This document shows, one piece after another, positions 1-8,471 of a stretch of DNA of 64,000 nt (position 1 is its first letter; each line of letters begins with the position of its first letter). Both the position numbers and the translations under genes were made by a program. Source of the stretch: an uncultured Bariatricus sp. (GTDB lineage: Bacteria > Bacillota > Clostridia > Lachnospirales > Lachnospiraceae); contig CAKRCD010000011.1 of the NCBI GenBank assembly GCA_934307065.1, positions 1-64,000 on the forward strand, in the 5' to 3' direction. Below the pieces are notes generated by a model. The model was given only the letters and a program-made list of their open reading frames with translations. It was not told the DNA's origin and did not search any database.

Positions 1-165
1 AAGGGTGCTCATTTCGGAAATAACGTAAGTCACTCTCATAGAAGATCATCTAAGATGTGGAAATCTAACGTAAAATCTGTAAGAGTTAAGACAGAGAACG
101 GCGGAGCAAAGAAAATGTATGTTTGTACAAGCTGCTTAAAGTCTGGACTTGTTGAAAGAGCTTAA
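1..165 (+). CDS. rpmB: 50S ribosomal protein L28 (5' end cut by window edge)
   Basis: The reading frame is open from base 1 and gives the last 54 residues of L28, a structural protein of the large ribosomal subunit. Visible family marks are the basic HFGNNVSHSHRRS stretch near the start and a late CTSC cysteine pair followed by LKSG. Firmicute L28 is about 62 residues, so roughly eight N-terminal residues (normally holding another Cys pair) lie outside the window. A strong terminator follows directly, so it is probably a single-gene transcript. Placement before the Asp23-like gene, the DAK-domain gene and recG matches the Bacillus/Clostridia order. Confidence 0.95.
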   Translation, partial: KGAHFGNNVSHSHRRSSKMWKSNVKSVRVKTENGGAKKMYVCTSCLKSGLVERA

Positions 166-181
166 TTAAAACGGAATGAAG

Positions 182-207
182 AGAATGTGCTCGGCACATT
201 CTTTTTT
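182..207 (+). terminator. Intrinsic terminator of rpmB
   Basis: A perfect 8-bp stem (gaatgtgc / gcacattc) with a 3-nt loop is followed by six T residues. It starts 16 bases after the rpmB stop codon. Confidence 0.9.
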
Positions 208-209
208 AT

Positions 210-238
210 TTGTAAAATGTGTCTAGATAGAGTATAAT
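210..238 (+). promoter_or_regulatory. Sigma-A type promoter for the Asp23-like/yloV/recG operon
   Basis: TTGTAA (210-215) and TATAAT (233-238) are separated by exactly 17 bases. The promoter begins within the T-rich tail of the rpmB terminator. The roughly 75-base leader before the next start codon holds a small inverted repeat (tcagga / tcctga near 269-295) of unknown role. Confidence 0.7.
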
Positions 239-321
239 GTATGGAAAGTATGTGAAAAATTACTTTCTCAGGAATGCAGAAGAAGCGCTCCTGAAGGTTC
301 ATAGAAAATGGAGGTACGAAA

Positions 322-681
322 ATGCAGGGTAGTATGAGTACGAACTTAGGTATTATTACAATTGATCCGGAAGTGATTGCAAAGTATGCAGGCTCCGTTG
401 CAGTGGAGTGTTTTGGAATTGTAGGTATGGCGGCTGTCAGTATGAAAGACGGACTGGTCAGACTCTTGAAAAAAGAAAGTATCACAAAAGGTATCCAGGT
501 ACACATCGGAGAAGATAATAAGATTACATTGGACTTTCATGTAATTATTGCCTATGGTGTCAACATTTCGGCTGTTACAGATAATTTAATGAATAATGTA
601 AAATACAGAGTAGAAGAATTTTCAGATATGCAGGTAGAGAAGATTAATATCTATATCGAAGGCGTACGGGTAATTGATTAG
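322..681 (+). CDS. yloU: Asp23/Gls24 family envelope stress-type protein (YloU-like)
   Basis: A 119-residue cytoplasmic protein of the Asp23/Gls24 (DUF322) family. Members are associated with the cell envelope and alkaline stress; the biochemical role is not settled. It shows the usual opening (ITIDPEVIAKYAGSVAVECFGIVGM) only in part here: residues 10-16 and the small-residue patch that follows, then the VIIAYGVNISAV and VNIYIEGVRV-like strands at the C-terminal end. The start is supported by a GGAGG site 8 bases upstream. It is followed 15 bases later by the DAK-domain gene, the same pairing as yloU-yloV in Bacillus. No transmembrane segment is visible. Confidence 0.9.
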   Translation: MQGSMSTNLGIITIDPEVIAKYAGSVAVECFGIVGMAAVSMKDGLVRLLKKESITKGIQVHIGEDNKITLDFHVIIAYGVNISAVTDNLMNNVKYRVEEFSDMQVEKINIYIEGVRVID

Positions 682-695
682 TTAAGGAGGACCTT

Positions 696-2360
696 GTGGT
701 GGCAACAAAGAGTATCAATGTGGAGATGCTTGCAAAGATGTTTCTTGCAGGTGCACAAAATATTGAATCGAAGAAAGAATATATTAATGAACTGAATGTA
801 TTTCCGGTTCCAGATGGAGATACAGGAACAAATATGTCTATGACAATTATGTCAGCAGCGAAAGAAGTAACAGCAATTTCAGAACTGAACCTGACTTCTC
901 TGGCTAAGGCAATTTCTTCTGGTTCTCTGCGCGGAGCAAGAGGTAATTCAGGAGTTATTTTGTCACAGCTTCTCCGTGGGTTTACCAAATCTATCCGTGA
1001 AGAAGAGGTGCTTGATGTTCCGGCATTTGCTAGGGCAAGTGTGCGTGCAAAAGAGACAGCATACAAAGCTGTAATGCGTCCGAAAGAAGGAACTATCCTG
1101 ACTGTTGCAAGAGGAATCGCAGATAAGGCAGTAGAACTTTCAGAAGTGACAGACGATTTGGAAGAATTTTTCGGAAAAGTTATCGAAGAAGGGGAAGCAG
1201 TTCTTGCACAGACACCAGATATGCTTCCGGTTCTGAAAGAAGCCGGAGTTGTGGATTCGGGTGGACAGGGACTGATTGAAGTATTAAAGGGTGCTTACGA
1301 TGCATTCCTTGGAAAAGAAGTAGATTACACTGCGATTGAACCAGGTACATCGTCTTCTGCAACAAAAGTTAATGTAGAAGCTGTAGCAGATATAAAGTTT
1401 GGATATTGTACAGAATTTATTATTCTGCTGGAAAAAGAATTTACTGAGAAAGATGAAGTATCATTTAAAGCATATTTAGAATCAATCGGAGATTCTATTG
1501 TGTGTGTGGCAGATGATGATGTAGTGAAAGTACATGTTCATACCAATGACCCGGGTCTTGCAATCCAGAAAGCACTTACATTCGGTCAGTTATCAAAGAT
1601 GAAGATTGACAATATGCGCGAAGAACATCAGGAAAAACTGATTAAAGATGCGGAAAAGCTTGCGGCACAGCAGGCTCAGGAAAAGAAAGAACAGCCTCAG
1701 AAGAAATATGGATTTATTGCAGTTTCTGTCGGAGAAGGCATGAATGATATTTTCACAGAACTTGGGGTAGACCATATTATTACTGGTGGTCAGACGATGA
1801 ATCCAAGTACAGAGGATATGTTGAATGCAATTGAAGCGGTAAATGCTGAGCATATTTATATTCTGCCAAATAATAAGAATATTATTATGGCAGCAAATCA
1901 GGCACGTGATTTGACGGAGAATAAAGAGATTATTGTAATTCCGACCAAAACAGTTCCACAGGGAATTGCAGCAGTGATTAATTTCAGTGCAGAAGCAGAA
2001 GTACAGGAAAACGAAGAAACCATGTTGGAAGCAATCGGAAATGTTAAGACAGGACAGGTAACATATGCTGTTCGTGATACACATATCGATGACAAGGATA
2101 TTCATGAAGGGGATATTATGGGAATCGGTGATGACGGAATCCTCGCAGTTGGTCCATCTATTGATGGAACGACAAAAGAAATGTTGGAGCATCTGGTAGA
2201 TGATGATTCAGAACTCATCAGCATTTATTATGGTGAAGATGTATCGGAAGAAGATGCAGAAAAACTGATTGCTGAGATTGAGGAACTGTATCCAGAGCAA
2301 GATGTAGACGCACATCGTGGTGGACAACCTATTTACTATTATATTTTGGCAGTAGAGTAA
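696..2360 (+). CDS. yloV: DAK2 (DhaL-like) domain protein, fatty-acid kinase FakA-like
   Basis: A 554-residue protein of the FakA/YloV family. In characterised relatives it transfers the gamma-phosphate of ATP to a fatty acid held by a FakB (DegV) partner, feeding exogenous fatty acids into phospholipid synthesis. The N-terminal DhaL-like kinase domain shows the Mg-ATP motif PVPDGDTGTNM at residues 37-47 (Asp40, Asp42) and GARGNSGVILSQ near residue 80. A middle domain and a C-terminal DegV-like domain (after about residue 330) follow, giving the normal length. No fakB is seen in the window. The start is GTG; a second GTG three bases on is equally compatible with the AAGGAGG site. Cotranscription with the Asp23-like gene and recG is likely. 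Confidence 0.88.
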   Translation: MVATKSINVEMLAKMFLAGAQNIESKKEYINELNVFPVPDGDTGTNMSMTIMSAAKEVTAISELNLTSLAKAISSGSLRGARGNSGVILSQLLRGFTKSIREEEVLDVPAFARASVRAKETAYKAVMRPKEGTILTVARGIADKAVELSEVTDDLEEFFGKVIEEGEAVLAQTPDMLPVLKEAGVVDSGGQGLIEVLKGAYDAFLGKEVDYTAIEPGTSSSATKVNVEAVADIKFGYCTEFIILLEKEFTEKDEVSFKAYLESIGDSIVCVADDDVVKVHVHTNDPGLAIQKALTFGQLSKMKIDNMREEHQEKLIKDAEKLAAQQAQEKKEQPQKKYGFIAVSVGEGMNDIFTELGVDHIITGGQTMNPSTEDMLNAIEAVNAEHIYILPNNKNIIMAANQARDLTENKEIIVIPTKTVPQGIAAVINFSAEAEVQENEETMLEAIGNVKTGQVTYAVRDTHIDDKDIHEGDIMGIGDDGILAVGPSIDGTTKEMLEHLVDDDSELISIYYGEDVSEEDAEKLIAEIEELYPEQDVDAHRGGQPIYYYILAVE

Positions 2361-2361
2361 T

Positions 2362-4422
2362 ATGAATGAAAAATCAAGTATTCATGAACTGAAGGGAATT
2401 GGCGATAAAACAGAAAGCTTGTTTCACAAAATCGGTGTGGAAAGTATCGGTGATTTGCTCCGCTATTTTCCCCGAGGTTATGATGTATATGAAAAACCGG
2501 TTCCGATAGCGGAACTGGAAATGGGAAAAGTATATACGATTTCTGGTGTGATTCAGGGAAGAGTACAGCTTGCGGGCAGACCGAATATGCAGATTCTATC
2601 TGTAAATATAAAAGATGATTCGGGTAGCCTGAAGGTTGTATGGTATCGTATGCCTTTTCTGAAAAATACATTATCGGAATATCAGGAAATTACACTTCGT
2701 GGAAGTGTGGTACAGAAGAAGGGACAGAAAGTAATGGAACATCCGGAACTTTTTGTCCCGGTTTCTAGTTATGCGGCAAAACTTGACAGCCTGCAGCCAG
2801 TGTATCCGCTGACATCGGGTCTGTCAAATAACCTGATGATTAAATCAGTAAAGCAAGCTCTGGATTATCTTGATTTGGCACAGGATTTTCTGCCCCAGAA
2901 TATACGAATGAAATATCATTTGGCAGAATACAATTACGCATTAAAAGGAATTCATTTTCCACAGAGCAAAGAAGAATTGTATTATGCACGGGAACGCCTG
3001 GTGTTTGAAGAGTTTTTGATTTTTATCCTTGCACTCAGGCAGACAAGAATAAAACAGGAAAAAGAGGTAAATGGATATAACATATCTATGCATCCGAAAA
3101 TTTCAGAATTTCTTTCTAAGCTCCCGTTTGAACTTACCGGAGCACAGAAGAAAGTATGGGAAGAAATCAAACAGGATATCTGCGGTCCGTATACGATGTC
3201 TCGTCTGATTCAGGGAGACGTAGGCTCTGGAAAAACCATCGTAGCTGTACTTGCACTGATGTTAGTAGGATTAAATGGCTATCAGGGGGCTATGATGGCT
3301 CCGACAGAAGTATTGGCGAAACAGCATTATGAGAAAATTACCGGTCTGATGGAACAGTATGATATTCCACTTAAGGTAGAACTTGTGACTGGATCTATGA
3401 CAGCAAAAGAGAAGCGTCTCGCGTATGAACGTATTGAAAATGGAGAAGTGCGGATTATTGTTGGTACCCATGCATTGATTCAGGAGAAAGTGCATTATCA
3501 GAATCTTGCACTTGTTATCACGGACGAGCAGCACCGGTTTGGCGTAAGACAAAGAGAAACTTTGGCACAAAAGGGAAAGACACCGCACATTCTTGTGATG
3601 AGTGCGACACCGATTCCCAGAACACTTGCGATTATTTTATACGGAGAGCTGGATATTTCGGTAATTGATGAACTGCCGTCCAATCGTCTGCCAATTAAAA
3701 ATTGTGTAGTTGATACAGGGTATCGTTCAACGGCATACCGTTTTATGAAGAAAGAAATTGCAGAAGGCAGGCAGTGCTATATCATTTGCCCTATGGTAGA
3801 GGAAAGCGAAGCCGTAGAAGCGGAAAATGTGACAGATTATGCCGAGAATCTGCAAAAAGAGATGGGAACATCGATTCGAGTATGTGCGCTTCATGGGAAG
3901 ATGAAGCAGAAACAGAAAGATGAAATCATGGAACAGTTTGCACGGAATGAGATTCAGATTCTGGTGTCAACCACTGTAATTGAGGTTGGGATTGACGTGC
4001 CGAATGCAACTGTAATGATGGTGGAAAATGCGGAACGATTTGGACTTGCACAGTTACACCAGCTTCGCGGAAGAGTAGGACGTGGAAAATATCAGTCGTA
4101 TTGTATTTTTATGTCTGGTTCCAAAACGAAAGAAACAAAGAAGCGATTGGAGATTTTAAATCAATCTAATGATGGGTTCCATATAGCAAATGAAGACATG
4201 AAGCTTCGTGGACCAGGGGATTTGTTCGGAATCAGACAGAGTGGCCTGATGGATTTCAAGATTGGAGACGTGTTTCAGGATGCGAAGATTCTCCAGCAGG
4301 CAAATGAAGCGGCAGGCGAAATTTTAAGAGATGACCCTAAGCTGGAAAAGAAAGAAAATGAACGGCTTGCGGAGCATTTATTGCGGTATCTGAATTATAT
4401 TAATCTGGAAACTACGTTATGA
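2362..4422 (+). CDS. recG: ATP-dependent DNA helicase RecG
   Basis: A 686-residue branch-migration helicase that remodels stalled replication forks and Holliday junctions. The N-terminal wedge/OB region (about residues 1-250) precedes two helicase lobes: Walker A GDVGSGKT at 285-292, Walker B variant DEQH at 388-391 (typical of RecG/Mfd rather than DEAH), the motif SATPIPRTL in lobe 1, and late motif QLRGRVGRG. Length is standard. The start codon lies one base after the stop of the upstream gene, so translation is probably coupled. In Bacillus two serine dehydratase genes sit between yloV and recG; they are absent here. Confidence 0.96.
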   Translation: MNEKSSIHELKGIGDKTESLFHKIGVESIGDLLRYFPRGYDVYEKPVPIAELEMGKVYTISGVIQGRVQLAGRPNMQILSVNIKDDSGSLKVVWYRMPFLKNTLSEYQEITLRGSVVQKKGQKVMEHPELFVPVSSYAAKLDSLQPVYPLTSGLSNNLMIKSVKQALDYLDLAQDFLPQNIRMKYHLAEYNYALKGIHFPQSKEELYYARERLVFEEFLIFILALRQTRIKQEKEVNGYNISMHPKISEFLSKLPFELTGAQKKVWEEIKQDICGPYTMSRLIQGDVGSGKTIVAVLALMLVGLNGYQGAMMAPTEVLAKQHYEKITGLMEQYDIPLKVELVTGSMTAKEKRLAYERIENGEVRIIVGTHALIQEKVHYQNLALVITDEQHRFGVRQRETLAQKGKTPHILVMSATPIPRTLAIILYGELDISVIDELPSNRLPIKNCVVDTGYRSTAYRFMKKEIAEGRQCYIICPMVEESEAVEAENVTDYAENLQKEMGTSIRVCALHGKMKQKQKDEIMEQFARNEIQILVSTTVIEVGIDVPNATVMMVENAERFGLAQLHQLRGRVGRGKYQSYCIFMSGSKTKETKKRLEILNQSNDGFHIANEDMKLRGPGDLFGIRQSGLMDFKIGDVFQDAKILQQANEAAGEILRDDPKLEKKENERLAEHLLRYLNYINLETTL

Positions 4423-4468
4423 TGTATTTACTACTGTATGATTGAAATTATATAATAGTGAAAAATGC

Positions 4469-4496
4469 TTGCTTTTTTGAAAAAGTCTGATATAAT
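4469..4496 (+). promoter_or_regulatory. Promoter of the tRNA-Thr gene
   Basis: TTGCTT (4469-4474), a 16-base spacer and TATAAT (4491-4496) lie about 40 bases upstream of the tRNA. Confidence 0.6.
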
Positions 4497-4535
4497 ATTT
4501 TTGTTGACTTTCTTATGAATATAGAAAGTCGATTT

Positions 4536-4608
4536 GCTGAAATAGCTCAGTCGGTAGAGCACTTCACTCGTAATGAAGGGGTCGAGGGTTCAAGTCCCTT
4601 TTTCAGCT
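4536..4608 (+). tRNA. tRNA-Thr (anticodon CGU)
   Basis: A 73-nt cloverleaf. The acceptor arms GCTGAAA and TTTCAGC pair perfectly with discriminator T. The D arm is GCTC...GAGC, and the anticodon stem CTTCA/TGAAG encloses loop CTCGTAA with anticodon CGT (reads ACG). The T arm is GAGGG-TTCAAGT-CCCTT. The 3' CCA is not encoded. It stands alone between its own promoter and terminator. Confidence 0.96.
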
Positions 4609-4617
4609 GAGTTGAGA

Positions 4618-4640
4618 AACCTTGATTTTTCAAGGTTTTT
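4618..4640 (+). terminator. Terminator of tRNA-Thr
   Basis: A 7-bp stem (aaccttg / caaggtt) with a 6-base loop runs into TTTTTT, starting ten bases after the tRNA. Confidence 0.8.
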
Positions 4641-4652
4641 CGTATATTTACG

Positions 4653-4687
4653 ACAAAAATCGCACCTCATTTTGAGATGCGGTTTTT
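4653..4687 (-). terminator. Terminator, probably of ssp (possibly bidirectional)
   Basis: The inverted repeat cgcacctca (4661-4669) / tgagatgcg (4673-4681) has one mismatch. It is flanked on both sides by A/T runs, so it could stop the minus-strand spore-protein transcript and back up the tRNA terminator. Confidence 0.55.
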
Positions 4688-4735
4688 GCGTTTTGCCCAA
4701 GTTTAGTCTAACTTTGGTCTAACTTTATCAGATGC

Positions 4736-4942
4736 CTATTTTCCGGCCATCTTTTTTTCCTGTTCTTCAATCATTTTTTTGACCATATAACCACCGACTG
4801 AACCATTCTGTCTGGATGTCAGGTCACCGTTGTAACCATCTGTCAAAGGTACTCCTAATTCGCTTGCAACTTCATATTTAAATTTGTCTAATGCACCTTT
4901 TGCTTCAGGTACAGCTGTTCTGTTAGATGAACGATTTGCCAT
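4736..4942 (-). CDS. Alpha/beta-type small acid-soluble spore protein
   Basis: A 68-residue DNA-binding protein that coats and protects spore DNA and is degraded at germination. Family signatures are visible. The region KFKYEVASELGVP contains the conserved E-V-A context where the germination protease cuts. The second conserved block reads LTSRQNGSVGGYMVKKMIEE. A strong AAAGGAGG site precedes the ATG, and a sigma-G-like promoter lies about 45 bases upstream. It indicates a spore-forming lineage. The gene is monocistronic. Confidence 0.96.
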   Translation of the reverse strand: MANRSSNRTAVPEAKGALDKFKYEVASELGVPLTDGYNGDLTSRQNGSVGGYMVKKMIEEQEKKMAGK

Positions 4943-4985
4943 TTCATTTTCCTCCTTTTTTGTAACTGTTTGATTGTTACGCTAT

Positions 4986-5014
4986 TAGTATGTGAAAATA
5001 AAAAAGCTTTATAC
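4986..5014 (-). promoter_or_regulatory. Sigma-G/sigma-F type forespore promoter of ssp
   Basis: On the minus strand GTATA (5014-5010) and CATACTA (4992-4986) are 17 bases apart. They match the forespore consensus pattern GNATR-17-CATNNTA as I recall it. Forespore control is expected for this family. Confidence 0.6.
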
Positions 5015-5030
5015 TGGAAAAAACTGAAAA

Positions 5031-5702
5031 TTAGTTTGGCAGTTCATTTTCATTTTCAAAAAACATCAAAATAAATACAACTAATAATAAAACGGTAGAA
5101 ACGGCAATTGCTGCTGACTGTAAATATCCAATTATGATGCTTCCGATGACAGCTCCAATTACGAACAACAAAATGATTCCATAATAAAGGAACGCATGTT
5201 TCAGGTGTTCTTTATCATGTTCGAAGAAATAGCGGCATAAGCTTTGTGTTCCACTTCGGAGATCACCGATGCACATGGTAGTTGCGATAGGCAGATTATG
5301 TATTTTGCGGAAACATTCTACCTGAATACCACATGCCATAGAAATCATACTGTTTGCAATCAAGTTATAAGTTTGCGGAATAAAACATACCATGAGCAAA
5401 AGAACTGCTTCAACAAGAAGTGCGATTTGTTTCCAACGAAGTTGAAATTGGTTTTTATAACTGTAATGAATCATATTTGAAATGATAATACCGATGAAAA
5501 ATGCAATGACAGGGCAGAAGTAATGCAGGGCCTTTGTGTAGTTCTGTTCAGATAGACTTACACCCAGTAGTAAGATGTTTCCTGTTTGTGCATTGGCAAA
5601 TACATGGTTTCTGTACAAATAGGAGTAGGCATCCATAAATCCTCCTGACACCGTAAGTAAAGCATCGAGAAGAAACGGAGATATTTTTTGCGGTTGTTTC
5701 AT
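5031..5702 (-). CDS. DUF1275 (YoaK-like) integral membrane protein
   Basis: A 223-residue membrane protein of unknown function. The opening LLDALLTVSGGFMDAYSYL and FANAQTGNILLLGV are the family hallmarks. About six hydrophobic helices are visible, the last ones rich in Ile/Val. I chose the ATG at 5702 because an in-frame GTG three codons earlier overlaps the AAGGAG site. It has its own promoter upstream and ends 88 bases before the ssp start, reading in the same direction. Substrate unknown. Confidence 0.85.
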   Translation of the reverse strand: MKQPQKISPFLLDALLTVSGGFMDAYSYLYRNHVFANAQTGNILLLGVSLSEQNYTKALHYFCPVIAFFIGIIISNMIHYSYKNQFQLRWKQIALLVEAVLLLMVCFIPQTYNLIANSMISMACGIQVECFRKIHNLPIATTMCIGDLRSGTQSLCRYFFEHDKEHLKHAFLYYGIILLFVIGAVIGSIIIGYLQSAAIAVSTVLLLVVFILMFFENENELPN

Positions 5703-5746
5703 AGTTACCACTCCTTTGTTGATGAGTATATACTTTTTTCGAGTTA

Positions 5747-5775
5747 AGAATAGTTCCCTTGATTTGAAAAGTCAA
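5747..5775 (-). promoter_or_regulatory. Promoter of the DUF1275 gene
   Basis: On the minus strand TTGACT (5775-5770) and TATTCT (5752-5747) have a 17-base spacer, about 45 bases before the start codon. Confidence 0.6.
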
Positions 5776-5776
5776 G

Positions 5777-5827
5777 AAAAGAGAAAGACATTTCGCAAAA
5801 AAAATCACAAATTGGCCTTTCTCTTTT
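5777..5827 (-). terminator. Possible terminator between the spore-wall gene and the DUF1275 gene
   Basis: Perfect 11-bp arms (aaaagagaaag / ctttctctttt) enclose a 29-base loop. On the minus strand the 3' arm ends in TTTT and sits just downstream of the 5868-7127 gene. The large loop lowers confidence. Confidence 0.4.
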
Positions 5828-5867
5828 TTCTCATACATATGACAGATTATTTGAAATATCTCTTTCT

Positions 5868-7127
5868 TTAAACCAGTTCGGCAATTCTGGAAACTCCGAC
5901 GTAAATTTCAGAGATTTTATACCATGTACGATAATCCACAACGCCCGTTTGAGGTAATCCAAAGACTGACTGGAATACACGGACAGATTCTGCCGTGGCC
6001 GGACCATAAATGCCATCTGCATCGATTTTCGGAATCAGTGGATATGCTCCTGCGATGACATTTAACTGTTCTTGCATTTGACGTACTTTATCACCGGAGC
6101 TTCCTAATGTTAAATCATATCCCGGCCATGAAGATGGTACACCGGAAATTTCCTGAGCAGTATTGATATACATATCATCGCCATAGTAATATCGAAGAAT
6201 TTCGATGGTACTATACCCTTGGTCGCCTAAGGACTTGGAACCCCACTGTGTCATCCAGTTTGGACACTGCACCTGTCTGCCATCACAATACTGCGTCAGA
6301 ATCGGCTGCCGAACATTCGGACGCGACAAATAATCAGCAAATAATTCATCAACAATCAGAGAAATGCTTTCATATATGTTACGTTCTGGTATCCATTTGT
6401 GGTCGAAGGCAGTGGACGATGTAATAGTAAAATCGTAGCCTTGATTGCGATACCATTCGGTGTATACACGGTTCAGTGTAAATGACATAATTGCAAGTAC
6501 GTTTGCGCGAATGGTGTTTTCTGGCCAGGTGGCATAAATTTCACTGGAGGCAACATTTTTGATATAATCTTTATATTTGACATAATAATTTCTGGCTGTA
6601 GAATCCCGAGGGGAGCCGTCATGAACAACAATGTATTCCGGTACGACAACCCGGCTTAATACGATTTCTCCTGTTTCCTGAGTCGGCTTAATTTCAGCTT
6701 CCGGTATTTTAGGCGGATATACACCATAAAGAGTATGGGCCGGTATGACGTATATCTGTGGTGGTTCTGCCGGAATGACTGGCCGCATGCGTACATTTTG
6801 CAAAGCCAGTGTATTGGCGAAAATTTCTACTCCGGCAATGGTGATTGGTTCAAAATCAGGTGCTGTGATAGTTAATGTGTATTCTGAATAGGGTTGTTCC
6901 TCGATGGCAGGGTCCAGACTGTATTCTTCCGGTGGGGAAGGGAGCTCGATTTCATCGGTAGAACCAGAAGAATTGGTGGTCAATTCCTCCAATGTATCTT
7001 CTGGAACTCCGGTATATGAAATCTGAATAGACGCATCGGGTACTGGAAATGCGTTTTCCTCCGATGTGAGAGATATTTTTAATTTTCCTGAATCAGAATT
7101 CTCCTGCTGTGAACGAATAAAATTCAT
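5868..7127 (-). CDS. SpoIID-like protein with C-terminal peptidoglycan-binding domain
   Basis: A 419-residue protein, probably acting on spore or cell-wall peptidoglycan. Residues 10-115 look like beta-sandwich carboxypeptidase-regulatory or surface repeats (PDASIQISYTG, YTLTITAPDFEP). Residues about 180-260 resemble the SpoIID/LytB lytic domain (YYVKYKDYIKNVASSEIY with conserved Glu, then TWPENTIRANVLA). Residues about 330-405 form a PG_binding_1 repeat (LGSSGDKVRQMQEQLN ... DGIYGPATAESVRVFQ). No obvious signal peptide is seen, so export or localisation is unclear. It sits 60 bases downstream of the aminotransferase gene on the same strand and may share its transcript. Function is inferred from domains only. 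Confidence 0.75.
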   Translation of the reverse strand: MNFIRSQQENSDSGKLKISLTSEENAFPVPDASIQISYTGVPEDTLEELTTNSSGSTDEIELPSPPEEYSLDPAIEEQPYSEYTLTITAPDFEPITIAGVEIFANTLALQNVRMRPVIPAEPPQIYVIPAHTLYGVYPPKIPEAEIKPTQETGEIVLSRVVVPEYIVVHDGSPRDSTARNYYVKYKDYIKNVASSEIYATWPENTIRANVLAIMSFTLNRVYTEWYRNQGYDFTITSSTAFDHKWIPERNIYESISLIVDELFADYLSRPNVRQPILTQYCDGRQVQCPNWMTQWGSKSLGDQGYSTIEILRYYYGDDMYINTAQEISGVPSSWPGYDLTLGSSGDKVRQMQEQLNVIAGAYPLIPKIDADGIYGPATAESVRVFQSVFGLPQTGVVDYRTWYKISEIYVGVSRIAELV

Positions 7128-7187
7128 AATAACGCCTCAAAAATCTGCTGTTATTTATAGTTTATGCAGGAGAACTGTGCAGGAATA

Positions 7188-8300
7188 CTAGGATGCGGAT
7201 TTTTCTTCAATAAATGTCTTGATAGCATTTAATAATCGCGTATTATCTTCTCCCTTCATAATACAGAAACGGAAAAATTCACCATTGAGGCATTCAAAGG
7301 AAGCGCAATCCCGCACCATGAGTCCCTGATGCATGAGTGTATCAAAGAGGTCATAAGAAGTAATCTCTGGAATTTGTATTTTTACTAAAATAAAATTTGC
7401 ATAAGGTTTGTATAGCTTTAATTGTGGAAAATCAGATAAATAGTCATACATACGGGTCCGCTCTTTGTTAATAAAAAAACGAGTTTCTTCTATATATGAT
7501 GTGTCTGAAAACATATACTCACCTGCCAGTGCACCAAGACTGTTAAGACTCCATGGATTTTGCTGCTCGGCAAATGCTTTTAACAGGGAAACATTGCTTG
7601 TTGCAGCGTAGCCGAGACGAAGGCCGGGGGCAGCGTAAAACTTTGAAACACCCCGCAGAATAATGAGATTATCAAATTCTGCGATTAATGACATAGCGCT
7701 GATTTTGCTGATATCAGGTGCAAACTCTACATAAGTCTCATCAATCATCATGAAACAATCATTTTCCCTGGCAGAAATCAGAATTTGCCTGATTTCATCT
7801 GCTGCCAAAGCAGATGAAGTAGGATTGTTCGGATTGCAGATAATGATAAGCTCATATTTATCATTTTTTATTTTCTGACAGAAATCTGCCACATCCAACT
7901 GAAAATTTCTGGTTTCGTCAAGGACGTATTCTTCTAGGGAACATCCGACTAAAGAAAGTTCCCGCTTGTATTCGGAATAGGTTGGTGCAAGCATTAACGC
8001 TTTTGCAGGACAGCGGGTATGAATCAGTACAGATATCATCTCGGTGGAACCGTTTCCGACTAAAATATGTTCGGGGCTGATTTGACAGTACGTTCCAATG
8101 GCTGATTTTAATGCAGTATAATTCCGGTCGGGGTAAGAAGAAAGCACATCCAGATTTTGAGCGAGCTTTTCTTTTAAAGCTTTGGAAAGACCGAGTGGAT
8201 TTACATTTGCACTAAAACAGGTAATCTGCTCTTGCGGGATGTGATAATATGCGGAAGCAGCTTCGATGTCGCTCCCATGAAAAGAAACATGTGGTGTCAT
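7188..8300 (-). CDS. PLP-dependent aminotransferase (HisC / CobD-like)
   Basis: A 370-residue fold-type I PLP enzyme of the histidinol-phosphate aminotransferase family. Visible residues are CNPNNPT (155-161), the pyridine-nitrogen Asp in MIDETY (D187) and the Schiff-base Lys in RGVSKFYAAPGLRLGY (K220). The opening HGSDIEAA and NPLG...YPD resemble the threonine-phosphate decarboxylase (CobD) branch, but no cobalamin or histidine genes are nearby, so the substrate is undecided. An AAAGGAG site supports the ATG. It is transcribed away from the DUF5717 operon with a 171-base divergent spacer. Confidence 0.8.
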   Translation of the reverse strand: MTPHVSFHGSDIEAASAYYHIPQEQITCFSANVNPLGLSKALKEKLAQNLDVLSSYPDRNYTALKSAIGTYCQISPEHILVGNGSTEMISVLIHTRCPAKALMLAPTYSEYKRELSLVGCSLEEYVLDETRNFQLDVADFCQKIKNDKYELIIICNPNNPTSSALAADEIRQILISARENDCFMMIDETYVEFAPDISKISAMSLIAEFDNLIILRGVSKFYAAPGLRLGYAATSNVSLLKAFAEQQNPWSLNSLGALAGEYMFSDTSYIEETRFFINKERTRMYDYLSDFPQLKLYKPYANFILVKIQIPEITSYDLFDTLMHQGLMVRDCASFECLNGEFFRFCIMKGEDNTRLLNAIKTFIEEKSAS

Positions 8301-8389
8301 AAAATATCTCCTTTGTGTATAAGATATCGGGATATATCTATTTGTAAAAGTTTAATCAGTTTGGAATATGAATAATTCGATTTCCGGCA

Positions 8390-8418
8390 TTGCCTACCGG
8401 ATAGAATAATGATATAAT
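8390..8418 (+). promoter_or_regulatory. Promoter of the DUF5717-DUF5716 operon
   Basis: TTGCCT (8390-8395) and TATAAT (8413-8418) have a 17-base spacer, 54 bases before the first start codon. Confidence 0.65.
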
Positions 8419-8471
8419 CAATTATAATGCCTTTTTTGAAAAAAGCAATACGAAGAAGTAGGTGACGAAGA

